Of a stretch of DNA of 41,638 nucleotides, positions 41,159-41,638 are shown piece by piece (positions within the stretch are counted from its first letter, which is position 1; every line of letters begins with the position of its first letter). Below the pieces are notes generated by a model. It was not told where the DNA came from. It saw only the letters and a program-made list of their open reading frames with translations, and made no database searches. A program made the translations under genes and the position numbers. Source of the DNA: Acetobacteraceae bacterium (lineage in GTDB: Bacteria; Pseudomonadota; Alphaproteobacteria; Acetobacterales; Acetobacteraceae); NCBI GenBank assembly GCA_025352375.1, contig JANXTL010000281.1:1-41638 (forward strand), written 5' to 3'.

Positions 41159-41638
41159 TTACGGCGACATTTTGGCCAGGGTGGCTTCCATTGCCACGAT
41201 CCGTTGCTCGGCGGTCGGCAACCAGTAGGCGACGTTGCCCTGGCGGTAGACCTCGGCGGCATCGCGCATGCTGGCGATGGCCTCGGTCATGCGGGCGCGG
41301 TCGTGAGTCCGCGCGGCCAGGGTGGCGAGGACGTTGGCCAGATTGTATTGCGTCCCCGCCCAGTCCAGCGGCACACGGTCGCGGGTGCGTTCCTCCAGCG
41401 CGGCGCGGTAGGCGGCGACGGCTTCGTCCAGCCGGGCGGTGCCGCTCTCGCGGTCGCCGAGCGTCTTGAGTGCGTTGCCGAGGTTGTTCTGCGTCGCCGC
41501 CCAATCCAGCGGCACGCGGTCGCGGGTGCGTTCCTCCAGCGCGGCGCGGTAGGCGGCGACGGCTTCGTTAAGCCGGGCGTTGCCGCTCTCGCGGTCGCCG
41601 AGCGTGCCGAGCGCGCTGCCGAGGTTGTTCTGCGTCAT
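41159..41638 (-). CDS. TPR protein, C-terminal part (5' end beyond window)
   Basis: The last 159 codons of a tetratricopeptide protein of the kinesin-light-chain-like bacterial type. Units of 47 residues (TQNNLGNALKTLGDRESGTA, then RLDEAVAAYRAALEERTRDR) repeat at least twice, followed by a divergent third unit (TQYNLANVLATLAARTHDRA) and the tail WLPTAEQRIVAMEATLAKMSP. A Met at the window edge is part of a repeat and not a convincing start, so the gene continues to the right. Relatives often carry CHAT, TIR or kinase domains at the other end; that part cannot be seen. The role is probably protein interaction. Confidence 0.85.
   Translation of the reverse strand: MTQNNLGSALGTLGDRESGNARLNEAVAAYRAALEERTRDRVPLDWAATQNNLGNALKTLGDRESGTARLDEAVAAYRAALEERTRDRVPLDWAGTQYNLANVLATLAARTHDRARMTEAIASMRDAAEVYRQGNVAYWLPTAEQRIVAMEATLAKMSP
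41354..41635 (-). repeat. 141-bp tandem coding repeats
   Basis: Two consecutive 141-bp units (41495-41635 and 41354-41494) encode nearly identical 47-residue TPR units and are also nearly identical as DNA, including the GCGGTCGCGGGTGCGTTCC stretch. This shows recent unit duplication or gene conversion. More units probably lie to the right. Confidence 0.85.

Noticed and set aside
41354-41635. CRISPR-like array suggested by regular repeats
   Set aside because: The repeats are contiguous 141-bp coding units without spacers.

Overview
The window is GC-rich, gene-dense DNA that looks chromosomal and alphaproteobacterial. The best guess is Rhodospirillales, possibly Acetobacteraceae. Supporting this are the lytic transglycosylase B - RlpA - D,D-carboxypeptidase - tmk gene order, the single-gene argB, argG, rpmB and zwf loci, and the many small catabolic operons with ATGA-type start/stop overlaps. 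The taxon is inferred from style and gene order, not proven. I see no transposase, integrase, phage gene or CRISPR array.

Left block (1-11274). A 117-bp repeat at 1-117 recurs in inverted orientation at 11158-11274 with one mismatch. Between the copies is a self-contained catabolic block. A plus-strand operon of eight mostly overlapping genes encodes a small GatC/AtzG-like protein, an amidase, an alpha/beta hydrolase, a membrane sensor histidine kinase, a CodA-like amidohydrolase, a DUF4387 protein, an AtuA-family protein and a periplasmic family-5 binding protein. It is followed by an SMP-30 lactonase on the minus strand, and by a cyclase/formamidase-like hydrolase with an SRPBCC-like protein on the plus strand. 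Together they suggest uptake, sensing and stepwise hydrolysis of an amide- or N-heterocycle-containing compound. The substrate is unknown.

Housekeeping and envelope block (11272-19655). This holds rpmB, an LLM flavin monooxygenase, argB, a compositionally different patch with a glycine-zipper lipoprotein and a periplasmic ClpP-like protein, then the minus-strand operon mltB-type transglycosylase, rlpA, dacC-type carboxypeptidase and tmk.

Accessory metabolic block (19774-32578). A MarR regulator faces a VOC/GyrI-like pair across a perfect 18-bp palindrome. Then come two GFA genes, a second LLM oxidoreductase, argG, a TTC38-like TPR protein, an aminotransferase, a Baeyer-Villiger-type monooxygenase and a pair of acyl-CoA dehydrogenases. 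Interspersed are four collapsed genes in which the N- and C-terminal ends survive but the middle is missing (3-hydroxyisobutyrate-dehydrogenase-like, nucleotidyltransferase, flavin monooxygenase, membrane glycosyltransferase). This is the most unusual pattern in the window.

Right block (32743-41638). This holds a Prx5-type peroxiredoxin with a good terminator, an OprB-like porin, beta-carbonic anhydrase, zwf, an NfsA-like nitroreductase, a large animal-type heme peroxidase, tRNA-Gly(CCC), a conserved-looking unknown protein, a palindromic intergenic repeat and the 3' part of a TPR gene built from 141-bp tandem repeats that runs off the window.
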